DNA of 64,000 bases from assembly GCA_029207755.1 (NCBI GenBank), contig JARCOQ010000003.1, positions 42,986,144-43,050,143 of the forward strand, written 5' to 3'. The notes beneath the pieces are model-generated. The model was not told where the DNA came from and did no database searches. It saw nothing but the letters and a program-made list of their open reading frames with translations. The first letter of the stretch is position 1. Every line of letters starts with the position of its first letter. Both the position numbers and the translations under genes were made by a program. Below, piece after piece: positions 25,640-39,540 of the stretch. Source of the stretch: Chamaea fasciata (lineage: Eukaryota; Chordata; Aves; Passeriformes; Sylviidae).

Positions 25640-25800
25640 TCACACAATAATCAGAGCTGGAATTTTAAATAGGACGCATCATTAGCATGTTAATGAATTT
25701 TCTCGCTCTGTGCCAGCTGCCCAAGTATAAAAGATATTGCAGATGTAGTGCAAAAATCAGGCTTGGCTTACTGCACTAAGAGCTGTCAGTGCTCTCTATG
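25640..25800 (+). promoter_or_regulatory. Candidate structured regulatory segment with a consensus TATA box
   Basis: Contains TAAT-type homeodomain sites around 25680-25700, a CAGCTG E-box (about 25714-25719), a consensus TATAAAAG at 25726-25733, and about 20 nt downstream an inverted repeat TAGTGCA/TGCACTA (25746-25752 and 25772-25778). The clustering is what stands out; promoter activity is not shown by sequence. Confidence 0.25.
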
Positions 25801-28800
25801 AAGGAAATTTGACAAAAAATCCTTTAGTATTTTTAGAGATGCTAAAAAATAACGCTTTTCATGTTGGATAATAGAAGCATTGACAAGTAACACTATGTAT
25901 TAGCATTTTAGGATGAATAGTACTAACTTGCCCTTTAGACATTGACTTTCTTCTGAGGCTGCCAGAACACTGCTATAAAGGTGATCAAATGTTATTGCCA
26001 TTTTACAGATGGGAAAGCCAGAGACTTAGAGGTCATGTAATTTTACCTGAAATGGTGGTGAAACAGTTTCCCAGCTGATGGTCTAGCATCAGTCCTGATG
26101 GAATCGATCTCTTACAACAAACATGTGAAACCAAGTGGTGCTGTGATTCTTTATATTCTTCTGGACCCCATGATGGTTCTGGGAAAATCGCTGAAGGTCT
26201 TGTGCTTGATCATTGAGCTGACCTGTCTTATAAAATTAGAAGGTTCTGTTATGGTAAAGAAGAGAACTACTTTACAGCCCAAAACAACCAAACTTGTGTT
26301 CCAAGCGAGTGAAGCTTAAGTACTCGCCTGTCTGCCAAACTGTTGGATTGTGCTTATAAATCTTGGCTTGGGTTGATTGGCATTTGTAATTTAGGGCTGG
26401 AAATGAAACCTACCCTCTTGATGTGGTTTCCTCACCACCAGTACTGGTGGGCAAGTTTTCCTGCCCCATCTGCTGAGTTCTCTTCCTGGCTGCTCTCAGC
26501 CTGTTTCTGCCCCTATTATGCTTTTGGGAAAGCACCTTCTATAAGTAATGTATGTACACACACAGCTAGGGGGGACGGTGCTTCCCCATCTAATTGCTAG
26601 GTTGTGCTTGCCAAGTCACGTTAAGCAGAATTTCTATACTGCATTAATTTCTAGAGGAAATATAAAATACAGGCTTTCATGCACATTAAAATAGCTTTTT
26701 AACCCTTCTAAAAAACACCAAAACCCAAATTACTCTTTGAAGGCTGATATTTCAGTCTCTCTGCTCAACTCTTCTTGCCATCTTTGACTTTTATTGTCTT
26801 AGAAATTGCTTGTGTAAGTCCTAAAGCTCTTACCAGCTTGCTTGTACAGTAAAGCTTTCTGGAATTGAACAGATATATTTATTAAACAACAAACTAGATG
26901 TAGCAGAGGGTTTTCTTGGGAAGGTGGAAATTTCTCTCACACTCAGTTTTATTTTCTTTTGTTCAATACACACACTCTGCCTGCTTGCACAGAATATCTT
27001 ACAATGTTTTGTCCTTTCAACAGAAGAGAAACCTATCAGAGTTCATTTTTTTAATCTGCTTTTTTAAATTAAAAAACCCCAATGTTTTGGCTTTGGAATA
27101 CTACTTTGGAATAAAATGTGTTCAGAATGTACTTTGAAGAATAACAAAAATTCTGCTATTCTTTTTATAGTCATTGTTCCAAAAGTTGCAAATTTGTCTG
27201 TTGTGAAGGATGCAATTAATTAGTCTAAAACTTAATATTGTCTGGACAGCAGAAACCACTAGTGGTGCTGCTTAATGTAATACTTGCTATTGCATACTGA
27301 AATATTTATGAAAAGAAGGCTCTGTGCTTCATATACAATTGTATGGGACATGATTTATCAAAGTGTTAATGACCATTTGCTACAAAGCAGTTTTATTCTA
27401 TTTCGAAGACATTTTTATTCTGATAGGTGAAACATAGAAAGTCTTACAATAGAAACACATGCACTGGGAGACCTACAGTTTTTGTTTGTTTAAGTATTTG
27501 TTTTTAATGGTAGCTGTAACACAAAAGCTTCTCTATTTTTCTTTATAACCGGTCTTTGAAATACTATTGGAAGATGTCTAAAGATTATTAACAATTTTAC
27601 ACCATTTTTAATTGTTGCAAAAATTACCAATTAAGTATGACGTGAACCTGTGTGCCCGTGACATAATCAGAATGATTCTGTGTTTTGTTTACTGATTTTT
27701 CAGGTGGTGTTTTAATGTCCTTCCTCAGTGCTAGGTTTTTCTTCACCAGATAGGCTTTCCAGATTGTTTCTATAGTTCATCCTCTGTCTGAGAGATTATC
27801 TGATCTTAAGCTGAAGAGCTGAACTTTTTATTCATTCTGTTTAAATAAATCATTAAAGAAGAACCCACACAGTGTGTAACAGATTGGCTTCTGTGAGGAA
27901 GAAGCTGCTGCTCTGAGTCTCGTTGTGTCTCCACTTCTAATTTGGGTGAGGTCATTAAGTTCTACATGTCACACCTTTATGAAATGCTTGTTGTGATTAA
28001 AGTGAGTGGTGAAATTGAATGTCTTATTGCTTATGTCTATGGCCATCTATACTTAAACAGTGATCCTGCAGGATTTAGCCCATGGTCCCTCTATTTAGCT
28101 TTCACAGAAGGTGTAAAACCCTTGGTGGTGTTGCAGGGACCGGACTGGCAGTGCAGCTGGTAGCATCCTTTACTCTGAGCTGACATTCAGTTGACGCTCC
28201 AAAGTAGCTCTTGGTAGCCTTCTGTTGGGCAGCATGGAAAAGTCATAAAAACCCAAAAGGATAGAACAACAGCAACAACAAAACCCCCAAGAACCCCAGT
28301 CTTGCCGAACTCCTTTTGTGTTGTCTTGGGCAAATACAGCATGAGTAATTACCCTCTGTTCATTAGTATTCTCTCTGCTATTTCATTTGAAAAATTGATG
28401 TTCCTGCATTTGTGTGGACCTGCACTCCTGTGCTTATTCTCTGCTTATTTGTGAGCATGTGGCTCATTTTAAAGCACTCAGGGTCTTACAAGTTAAGTAT
28501 ACACACATACATCTTTTGGTCTTATAATTCTGTAATGGTAGTAACTGCATATCAAATTGTTACCAAGCTTTGAGTATCAAATTCATACTAATGATTTTCG
28601 TCCCGTGTCATGCTTCCACAAAATCATCCACATCATCTTTGTTAAGTAATATTTAACTATGAGTAGTTAAAGTGGGGGTTTTTTTTGTGTTATGGAATTG
28701 CCTTTTTTGATAAATACTATCAATAGAATTTAGTAACATAAAAATAATAAATTCTGCTAGGCATTTCCTGTAACTAAAATCTCAAATATGTTTTAATTTT

Positions 28801-29950
28801 GGACATCAATTTGTGTCACGGTTGAAAAGATTGGAAACCAGTATGTTTAAGCATAATTAAGTTTGCCATATGTCTTGAGTCACTTGTAATTGTGTTTCTG
28901 ATAATGGTGATTTTAAAGGTCATCTTCTCTGGTGTTGTTCATTTAAATATGTAAAATACTCGGGTTTTCACTTGGAGCATAGAGATTTAGTCTGTATAAA
29001 TGCAGTGGAGGTATTAAATTTAATCTAGCCTTTCTGTAGAAATAGATGCAAATATGTGTAATGCAGAAAATATGAAATATTTAGGCAACTTGAACTGAGA
29101 AAGCAGCTTGGTTCAAAGCCTGTCAATATCTGTAGTGATCTTTTGATCAGAGCATTTTTCTGTTGATGCTCAAAGGTGAGCTTTTCTTCTATCTCTTCTT
29201 CCAAGATCTGATGGCAATAACTTTACTGAAATGTTTTATGTACCTGTGAAATACTTTTTGGACAGCAGTATGAGGTAATTACACACAGAATAGTAACTCC
29301 TGAAATGACCCAGTAATGATGCTGCAGTCATAGGGGTGGTTGTCTCTACCACGTGCTAGGAATAAAGCTCCATCTGAAGTTTTTTCCTGGGTCTCTTCAG
29401 GGAATATGATGTCGTCTTTAACTGGGGTAAGCACAAAGACATCAAGGTTTTGTAAGTTTAAGGCCACCGAAATACAGAGTGGTTCTGTTGTGATAATGGA
29501 AATGCAATCTAGTGGTGAACAGTGTCACTGAACAGCTTCCTGTTGCAATGGGAGATGGGCATAGGTCCCCCTATAATGCAGTGTGAACACTTCATTGTGC
29601 TGGTGTGCAGGCAAACAGAAAGTTCTGATAGTATTCCAGGCAACTTATTCCTTTACATCTGAAATGCTGTTGCCAGCTATGTACATGGTGCATTAAACTT
29701 CTGGAGTGGGTGTCGTATCAAATTATTCTGGTTTGCCGTCTCTGCTCCAGATTTCTGCACTGCTCTTCTTTTTAGTTCAACTTCTTCAGCTGACAGCGAT
29801 GCAACAGAATAAGTAGGAAGAAGCAACACAGAGGAGTTAAATTTGGAATAAATGTGGAAATGCATACCACCAATTTTAATCATTCTTCATTCGATTCTGG
29901 TTCTGCAGCTGTGTCTTCTGGGGTACTGGGCTCAGATTGAAAATTCATGT

Positions 29951-29999
29951 TTGTGGTTTTTTTTGGTGTTTTTTTTTTCTTTCTTTCTTTTTTTTCTTA
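29951..29999. repeat. T-rich low-complexity tract
   Basis: About 50 bases of T runs broken by single G or C, including CTTTCTTTCTTT units. Simple low-complexity sequence. Confidence 0.85.
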
Positions 30000-30745
30000 A
30001 TGACTATAGCTGGTTTGAAAAAGAATGAGATGGATAAGATGACAGAAAGCTGGGATTAAAAAAGAGAGGAAAAAATAGCATCTTCTGTTTGTTGTCCAGA
30101 TAGAGTAGGTTCCCATATGTAATTTAAACTCCTTTATCATGACACTAACCCTGGTGACAATCAACAAACATTCTTTAGTTTGTCACTTCTGGAGTTTGAA
30201 TATATCATGCTAAGAAATTTGTAATTCTCTTTCTGAGAGTGTATAGCTGCTGTTCCTACATGTTATATTAACAGAATTCCAGTTTTGTCAGAAAAGATGC
30301 TGCTGTCTGACGAGCTGCTCAGAGGCAGGCAGAAAGGTCTGTGGGCCTGGTGGTGGGGTGCTCAGAAGAGGACCTAGAAAAGTGGTGACATGGAGTGACA
30401 CTTAGCAGATAAGGTCAAATTAATTTTCAAAGAAAGGTTAATATTGCTTTCCTTGTCTCACAGATGAGGTAACAGAGGCACTCCTGGAATTGACTTTGTG
30501 TTTCTGTTCATTTTGCCATTACATATAGGTACTGCCTGTATGTATTTGGCCTTTTGGATGGGATTACAGCATGTATTTGACAGCTTCATCCTGAAACATT
30601 AATAGGTTGGAAGTATGAAAACAGTGTTTGGTCTCTTAAAACCTCAAGTTTTATTGAAAACGTCAATGAACAGTTGGTCTACCTTTCACAGGTTTCTTTA
30701 AGTTATGTTCATTCTGGTTTTTATTCTCAGTGTCATACAGCATGA

Positions 30746-30835
30746 TTTTGCTTTTGCTTTTTTTGTTTTGTTTTGTCCTTTTTTGTTTAGTTTTGGGGTT
30801 TTTTTTCTGTTTTTGGTTTTTTTCTGTTTTTCAAG
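30746..30835. repeat. T/G-rich low-complexity tract
   Basis: About 90 bases of TTTTG and TTTTTGTTT-type units on the + strand. The 63-codon open frame over it is an artefact of base composition (mostly Phe, Leu, Val). Confidence 0.85.
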
Positions 30836-33800
30836 TTATATTAACATGGCATGATATTTTCAAGTCGCAGAAATGTGCAAAGGGCTCTTTAGAATACTTT
30901 GCCTCATTTAGTTTCTCTTGAGAAAGAGTACAGAAATGGATAGAATATTTAAGAAATAGTGTTAAATGGTTTTCAAGTAGTACTTCAGTGAAACCAATCT
31001 TGGGCAGTTATCCTTTCAAATATTCACACTTTCTGCAAATTGAAGATAAAAATATTCAGCATTTTATCTTCAGATAATGTTTTAGATTTTATTTAATTTT
31101 TTTAGCTGTAAGAAAGAAAATGTTGGTTTGGGTCATCTGGGACCACTGACATAAAATTGATGGGCTAGAAGAAGAGTATACTGCAGCAGAAACAGAGAGT
31201 GAAGATACTGTTTAACCTTTTAATTGCAGATATTTTTCAGATGTATGTATTTTGATACAAAATTTTAGCACTTTAGTACATTGCCACCCAAAATTTTTCA
31301 TTCAAGAGTTTTGACAGTGTTCTTGAGTTATAGTGTACAAATCTAATTCTGTTGTTGCATAAATGCATGCAATTTGTAAAGAATTATACCTCCTTACATT
31401 GGTGATAAATTCACCTTAGTGACTGTAGTCAGATATTTATTTTTCTCAGACATTGCCTTTCATCTTTGCTTTGATATTGACTGGCAATATGCAGATACAG
31501 CATCTAAAAGTATGTACATCTAGCAAGAAAACCCCTGGAATACCATTCTATTTAGAATAGGTGTCCCTCATGAAATACAGTTTTTTTTCTTCCAGATTTT
31601 GTTCCTTCTGATTGTCAGATGTGGAATAATTTCTACCTCATACTTCCTTGTTTTTGTTTTGGTTTAAGGTTTTCTTTGAGGTATTTGCAAATGCAGTAGT
31701 AAAGATGCAAGCTAAATGAAAGTTTCTATAAAACATATTGTAAAATAGGGACTTACCAGCCTTGACTGAGTTTTCACTTAATTAGATATTTAAAGTGAAT
31801 GAAATTACTGTCTGCTGTATAGTTTGTTCCTTCAGTCGTCACAGGGTTTTGTGCATGCTGCAGGCTTTACACCCGCAGGTGTGCAGAAGTATAACCAAAT
31901 CTGGAGTAATAGATAGTATTTATCGAAAGGTGGGGGAGGTATAATACCTGAGGATAAATTCAGAATAAACCTACTGAAATTCTAATCCTTTCTAGAAGAG
32001 CTGGTTTTTGTCTTTAAAATTATTTTAATGCTACATGTGTTATGGTAAAGAAGGCTTTAGAATAGAAATCACCTTCCAATTTACACCTTTTTCCAAGACA
32101 GACAAAAAGAAATACAGAGAATTTAAATGGAAGAAAGAGAGATTATTTGTTCTGACTTTGATTCCCCACAGAAAATGTATTTACATCTTCTCGAAGCTTT
32201 TAGTCTTTTTCTGTACTCCCATTAAATCCTAACTGATTACTCTGAGGCAATGGAAATCTTATTATTTAGAGCAGAGTTAAGTACCTTCCATCTCCAATTC
32301 AGGAACTGAAAGTTGTCACCCAAGAATTTTCTTTCTCTGTCCCTGGAGACATAAACTGGGGCGGAAGGCAGAAAACCGAGTTATTACTAATGCCTGGAGT
32401 TAGGAGCTGTTTTCTGTTTGATTTCTGTTCTTACTTGAGCAGGAACAGAGGCAGTTTGCTGATGTTTCAGTTGATTTGGGCCACAGTTTCCTTGTACGAG
32501 GCGTGGAGGAAACCACTGCTTCTGTTACAGTCCTGTTGTGAGGTGTGTGCTCCACAGACTCAATATTTAGCCATGGGAAACAATACTAGAAGGTAGAAGT
32601 ATAAGGCCCAGGGATTTTGTCGTGTATAATTGCAAAGAATCTGTGGCTTATGTGCAACAGGTGCTTGTGGTCAATATTTCTGATGGCCTGCCAGATTTCC
32701 ACTGATAGGCTGAGATTATGTAAGAAATATAAGAAATACACAAGGATATTTGAAACACGATTTTTTTTGTTGTTGCATTTGAACCTGTTTTCTTTCTTTA
32801 CTCAAAAATTGTAGCAGAATATAATTAAAACTTCGATGCTAACTGGAAAGAAGATTTGCTCCTAGTATTTGTGGATGATATCTTTGGTTTGATGTGCATG
32901 TTGAAGGCTTGGGTGAAGATAAACAGGCATGTGTGCCAAGCTGCATAAGATTAAACAGTTCATTACCTGTTGGAATTATCAGCTGCAAGACACCTTGCTT
33001 AATTTGGACTACAACCTTTATATGCTTTTGGCTGGATTATACCTCTTATCTAGTGAGGTGCATTGAAATATAATTAACAATGTGAGCTGGAAATGACAGG
33101 CTGAAACTATGTGTATTTTTGTGCAGATAAACAATCCTTTATCTGGATCAGAAGTCATAGAAACATTTTATCTACTAATTTTTTCCCAGTTCCTGTGTTC
33201 TAAAACATTGTACAGAGAGAAATAATCTGTGCTCTGTGCCAGAGAAGAGCAAATAGGCACCAGCCATATCTCCTTGTAGGCTTGACTTTAAGAACCTTTG
33301 GAAAATGTTAAATCCTGCTGAAAACAGCAGTTATTTTTGATTTTTCATAATCTTCATTTTGAATGTTTTGTTGGAGAGAGAATTTTGAAAACACACAGAG
33401 GCAGGAATTCTGATCCATTGATATCAGTAAGAGTTTTGCCACCAGTTTCAGCAGAGTTGTGGATTTCACCTCTGGCATTCTCCACACTGAAGCTGCAGCA
33501 TCTGTTTCTGAGTTGAGCTGCTTGGATGCAGGTCATTTTACTTTGGTGGAAGTGCAGTCCACATAAAAAAGAGCAGGACTTGGTCAGAAATTCTTTTAAC
33601 TAGGAAATCTTTCAGCTTTATGACAAAATTATAAATTTTGAATTTGGTAGTCCTGGTCTACTAAAGAAGAATCAGGTGTTTTATTTCGAATGTTTAAGCT
33701 AAATTGTTCTTGATTTTAGTACAATGAACTTAACAGCCCTGTGACTTTTACAGATAAATTATTATTTTAGGATATTGTTTCTCTGTAGTAGAGATAAATT

Positions 33801-36800
33801 TTTTACAAGTCAGAGCATATGCAATGTGGAATTTCCAACAGAATCACCTGTAGCATTTGTTCTTGTTACTGCAGTAAAAAATGACCTGAATAAAATGTAT
33901 TGCTCTTGTATTTTCAGGTTTCCAGTGTGCAATCTTCTGGGGATATATATGTTCTTGATCTAGTTCTTAAGCAGTTTAAATGTTCCTTGATCTAGTGATC
34001 AAAACAAAAGTTTTCCTGTGCTGGCAGAAAAATGTTAAAAGTGTGAAGTTTGTTCACTTCTATTCAGTACCTATGGAAAAAACTGTGTGAGTACTGGTGT
34101 AACATATCATTTATTCATTAGGTCATGAAGTGGTCAGCCGCATCCTTAAGTGGAAGGATGTCATTCCAGTGGGAGAGATGCCCTCTTGTAGACACTGGCT
34201 GAAGCACCAAAAATAGTGTTGTCCTTTTCAGTACCTTAGATTGCAATGCAAAACCAAAGATCTGGATATTTATTAGATGAGCTCTTTTTTTTCCCTCTCC
34301 ATATCCGTTCTGCTTATGTAGTAGGTAATGACAATCTGAGGAAAACTTGAAAATAACAAAATTCTAGACCGGGACACAATTCCTGCAGCTTTGTAGTGCT
34401 GAACTGAGTTTTTGACAGTTTTTGGCAAGTACTTGGCTTAGCCTTTCGCCAGCCCAAAAAAGCATGGATGGTGTGTCAGTATTGTAGTCCAAGGATGCTT
34501 CAAGAGCAAATTGGCCAGTACTCAAGAGATTTTGCCTTCAACCTGTCTGCAGTATGGATTATGTACCAGTGAAAAATGATAAATAAAGCCCATGTGTCCT
34601 AACAGTTTTTGCCAATAAGGCTGGTTAAAACCAGTTGTAGATACGAGCCATCTTTGTTCAGTTTAAAGAACAGAAGTCTGAGATCCTTTGCTTACAGCCT
34701 GCAATTACCTGTTCAGAAATGAGAACTTGATAGTGGAAACATATTTACAGTCATAGACAAAAGCAGAAGTAATCGTTTCTAATGGCTAGTAATTGAAGCT
34801 GACAACTTTAGAAAAAAAAATAGCCTTTTAACTGAAAGGAAAATTGTGTTTTGCCGGAGTTCAGCAAAGATTTTGTTGCAGATGCCCAGTAGCTGTTTGG
34901 GGATTCTTATATGTAGTTGCAACTGGAATCAGTTCAGAGAGATCTTACTGTGTTTTGCAGATGAACAGCATCATCAAAAGCAATAACTTCTGTTAGACTT
35001 GTGTTCTGGGTTTGTTGTTTTATAAATAGAATGATAAATAGAGAAGCTATTCCTGTTCTGATATTTTTTTAGATGAATAAAGCCCAATGCAGAATGGCAA
35101 CATTTTCTATTAGTGTTAAAATTACTTGGGTTGCGCACTAATGCCTGGTTCTCTTCCTTCCCACTTTTTTTCTATAATTTTTAATTTACTAGCTCACAAT
35201 ACTTTTCAATCTCTGCATGGTTTATTTTTGCCTCCATCTTATGCTGTATGAAATTGTTTTCTTACAATTCAATAATTCATTGAAGTCCTGCTTCTCTGAA
35301 CTCCTAATCATATGGAGCACAATTTCACATCTTTTCCAGGACAGTGTACAGTTCACCAAGACCACATTCTCTACCTGATTTATTTATTCTTGAAAGAAGA
35401 TGCCATGCAGAAGCCTTCTCTGACTCAATTCCTCCAAGGCCCAGTATGTAGGTGTTTCCTCATTCTTATGCTGCTTGCATATTGCCTCTCATGGTGACCC
35501 CTGCTGAGGTTACTTATGTGGTGTAAGAGTGGATTGATTGGGGAAATGGAGACCACAGGAAAACAGAATTCTAAAAGCATAGAGCATTTTACAAGCTATC
35601 TGCCTGACCTTGAAAACCAATATTCACTGGTCTAAGTGAAAGACATATTCACAATTTTGCAGGATAAAGTACCAGGGCAGGAGGATCTTTTCCTGTGTTA
35701 GAATACTTTGTTGCAGTGCTAAAATGCTGAACTGCGGCTGAGAACCATCAGGGTATGTATTTATTAATTTAGTTCTGCTTCTGTAGCATCCTCTTATAGT
35801 GTACCAGGCATTCTCTTATGCCTTTCAAAGAAATATAAAGAAGTAAGAAAACCTCTATCTTCTAAAATTCTTTGGGATTTTGGGAGTTGTTTTAAAAGTT
35901 CTGAATACCCATAGTCCATCATATTCTCTATGTTTATCTCTATGTTTATTTTATACCCTCTTTCTACCATTAGGCATTCTGCAAAGCTTGTATTTTACTA
36001 CTTCTCTATCTCTGATAAATGCCAAGCATTCTGAAGTTAAAAAAAAGAAAAAAAGTTTTAACCTCTGAATTCTGAGCATTAATTTGTTTACATTTCATTT
36101 TCTTTCCCCTCTTTTCACTCGTTATATGTTCACTTTCATTGTAAGCCTTCAACTTTCTTAAGTCCCATTGATATGTTTTCCTTTATTTCTCTTTTTCCTC
36201 ATCTCTGTTCAAACATTTGATTATTTTTTGTATTTTTATTTGTATCTGTGTATGTGTAAAATAATTTCATTTAGTTTATTATGCTATTCTCTTATTTCTG
36301 ATAGTTTTTATAGCGCAAAAGGTTCCTGAAGTAACTTACATTGGTCCACTTTACTGTTAATTCAATTTTCTGTTCTCTAAGTTATTTTTACTACCTTTGT
36401 TTTTTCCCAGTTTAACTGAGCTTTCCAAATTCGATGCTTAATGCTACTTCTTTTTAAAAAATATGGACCTTGTTCCTTGTTTCAACCCATGTATAACAAA
36501 CCTGAGTTATGGATTTTTCTTTCCACTGGCATGACTTGTGACTTGCATGACATGTTAGGTGGTTGCTCTAAAAATTACCAATACTTGCTGACAAATAGGG
36601 TTTTTTTCCAGTCTATGAGTTTAGTGAAAGAGAAGAACCCAAATGGGCAGCCATTTATGCTTCTTCTGTGTATATATACCACCTTCTCACTGTCCCAAGA
36701 AACTTGTTTAGGCTGTATTTTATATTTGGGCAGTATGAACAGAGGGTGTTTCATTCCACAGTCCCAGAGGCAATGTGTCTGAAATTCTCAAGGAGACCCA

Positions 36801-39309
36801 TCTCTGTGTAGTGTTCTACAGTGCCAGGTCCTTTTCCTGTCCCAGAACATGCAGATGCTGTGAGAATTGCCTTCAATCCAAATTCTGCTCCCCCTCACTA
36901 TAAGGTGGTCTGCTCTCATGAATAGTAAAGAGGCTGGAAAAAACACTCTGTGCGCTCTTAGGTGGACCTGCACTGTGGGACAGTTTCCTTATCACAAACC
37001 CAGTATTTTTCTTACCCTGTCTGTTATGCCTGTTCAGTGTGGTGCTTAAAGGGTTTGTGGCGGGGTAATCCTGGCTTTGTTGTGCCATCACTCATTGCAA
37101 GTGTGTTTCCTTCAGCAGTGTTTTCCAGGTTCCCATCTGTTCTTTCAGTTCCCTGTTCGGAAAAAGGTCCATGTTGAGCTGTGATGAAGTACTAAACTCT
37201 CAAGGCAGAGTATGATGATCCCACAGAGGAGTATTTCTCCCGTTTTAAGCAGCAGAGAGTCCAAGATGACTTGGCATTGGAATAACTTTCTCTCTCTCTT
37301 TGTTTCTTACATGGCATTTTGCTGCTGAACAGCAGGACTGGTGATGAACTTGTATACCTAAGGTGTGTCTAGAAATTATATGAGCTATAAAGTTTAAAAA
37401 GGCAAAAATGATGGATTTCTGGAAATAGCCTACCTGAAATGATTGTTTAATGAAGAATTCTCCTTCAGTATGAAGGGTATACATCAGTGTATAGCTTGAG
37501 TCTGAATTCTGTGAGTCTTCAAAGTTATAAAATAGGTAAAAAAGCATAGTTATAGAAGAGTTGCTGTCCAAGAATAATTCTGTAATAAGAGGTTAGGTAG
37601 GAAAAGTTACCTGTCTTGCAGTCAAAGGTCAGTAGCACAGGAAAAACTCTTCGCTTTTGTTCCCCATTCCACTGTAGGTGATTGCTTTCTTCACACGTTA
37701 CATTTGTTATTTTGGCACACTACGTGTGAGTGTCAGCAGGATCTTTATCTCTTCCCAGCTTTGGCAGCCATCCCCTTGCCTCTGTGAAGTGACAGTCTCT
37801 CTGTAGGTTTTGATAATACATTCTTTAAAAGAAAGCTTAATCTGCCATCATTTATTTTATTAGACTGAAATATGTTCCTGCCGCCCTCTTTGTTGAGAGT
37901 TATTGCTTCAACAATCACAGGCAAATCTGATTTACTGTAAACAGTTATAACAGCAGAGTAGGAATGTGGGCTGTAAATTGGTTGGAAAATGGGGGCAATT
38001 TTCTAGGAGTGAGAAAGTAAGATTAAGTTAAACTGTTGAAACATTCACTAAAGTCTTGTACCATCATCTCCAACAGCTTAACTGAGTACTATGAGAAGCT
38101 ATATGCCTGCTCATTCTTTGCCACTTACTTTGTGCTGGCATTATTGGAGGATGCCTGGCAGGGTATGGCACTGGCTCAGCCCACTTTTGACTGGTAGTAA
38201 ATCAGTTGCAATGAAGCAAAAAGGAAAGGGGCACTTCCTCTTTTGTTCTGAGGGAGCAGCTGTGATTTGGATGCTGCAAATAATTTACTTTTATTTCATC
38301 TAATGAACTAGAGAATTGGGAGTGAGGGCAAAAAAACCTCAAAAAACCAAAACTTCAATGGAAGAATTTAAGTGGTGGCAGGAAGGAGGCACAAAACCCA
38401 AGGACGTATTTGAAGAAAAGGTGTTGAAGATTGAAAGAAGCTTTTGATTTGGTAATGTATGAAATATTTCCTTCAGCCAAAAGCAAATCTCAAGTCTCCT
38501 CCCCTTGCAAACCTCTGGAATCAGGTGAATTAAATTTCCTCTTCCACTGCCTCTCTCCTTAAAGAGATCAGTGGCCCAGCACCATGTCAGTGTGCAATAT
38601 CAGGATTCACTTTCTTCTGTGTCTAGGATTTGAAACCCCCTCTCTATCACCTCAGACCCACTGAAGGGAGGTGATGGGTCCCCAGTAGTCAAACATGCTC
38701 TTGAGGAGACATTATGCTATTGCCTCCATGTCCTGTCTACTATACTGATGCATTCTCCCTTTAGGGGTTATCAAACTCATCCTGTTTTATCATGCATTCC
38801 CTTTCCTAATGCAGACTGTCTCTGGAGTCATGGAAGTTATAATTACGCAATTTGTATGATTTATTGCTTGCACTCAACAGCAACTCTGCACTGCTGTTTC
38901 TATTATTTCTGAATTGGATCAATTTAAAAGTTTGATGTTCTTACAAATACCACATCAATATAATTACAGGTGTTGTAACATTATTGGCTGTCTTGTTTGG
39001 GAAAGAATTAATTTCAAGAGAAAGCATATATTCTGGAATGATTTAATTTGGAGAAATGCCTCACGTTTGCTAGATTTTGTTTGGTGTGTGGGTTGCACCA
39101 CTGTTTTCATACAAAAGAGAGGTGCCTTACTGCAGGGTTTGCACTGTGAGAGGAGAGCTCTGTAAACATTAGGGCTGCAAATACCAGAATTTACTTTTTT
39201 TTTAAAAAAAAGCTTTTTTAATATGATGTATTTTCCACACGATACCATTTATACTGCCTCGGAATGTTCCTTTTGACCTTGGTGAGAGGCTGTAATTAAT
39301 CAGCAATTA

Positions 39310-39540
39310 AAGCGGTGGTGGCCTTTGGGAGCCGAGGGCCGCCTCTGCCGGGCGGGCAGCGCGAGGGGGCGGCATTGCCGCGGGAGAGGCGCGCCCGCCG
39401 CTGGGATGCGGGAGCGAAGGAGGGAGGGAAGGAGCCGCTCTTCCCGGACGCCCCCGCAGCTGCCTTCGGATCACCGGCCTCGCGTCCTGCGGCAAAAATG
39501 CGCGCTTGGAATAAGATAAACCGGCACGGTCTCAGTGTTT
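39310..39540. promoter_or_regulatory. Intragenic CpG island, candidate alternative or antisense promoter
   Basis: About 230 bp with roughly 29 CpG dinucleotides by manual count, in a window that is otherwise AT-rich and CpG-poor. It contains GC boxes (GGGCGGG at 39350-39356, GGGGGCGGC at 39365-39373) and GGCGCGCC at 39388-39395. Just to its left lie an HSF-like GAATGTTC (39262-39269), an NR5A/ERR-type half-site TGACCTTGG (39274-39282) and TAATTAAT (39293-39300). A TATAAAT reads on the minus strand at 39247-39253. Both strands have open frames across it (39315-39548 plus; 39307-39495 minus), but these are Pro/Arg/Ala-rich products of GC content. CpG retention implies germline hypomethylation, typical of promoters; direction is not settled. 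It could also be a small enhancer island. Confidence 0.7.

Noticed and set aside
21308..26732. Similar A-rich strings (AACACCAAAA..CCCAAAT) near 21309 and 26708
   Set aside because: Short low-complexity similarity without a shared body; likely coincidence or generic A/C-rich drift.
30730..30921. ORF rich in Phe and Leu resembling a membrane protein
   Set aside because: Produced by a T/G-rich low-complexity tract.
38964..39248. 94-codon minus-strand ORF starting at the minus-strand TATA-like site
   Set aside because: Its ATG overlaps the TATA-like sequence, so it would lie upstream of any start driven by that box; no recognisable domain.
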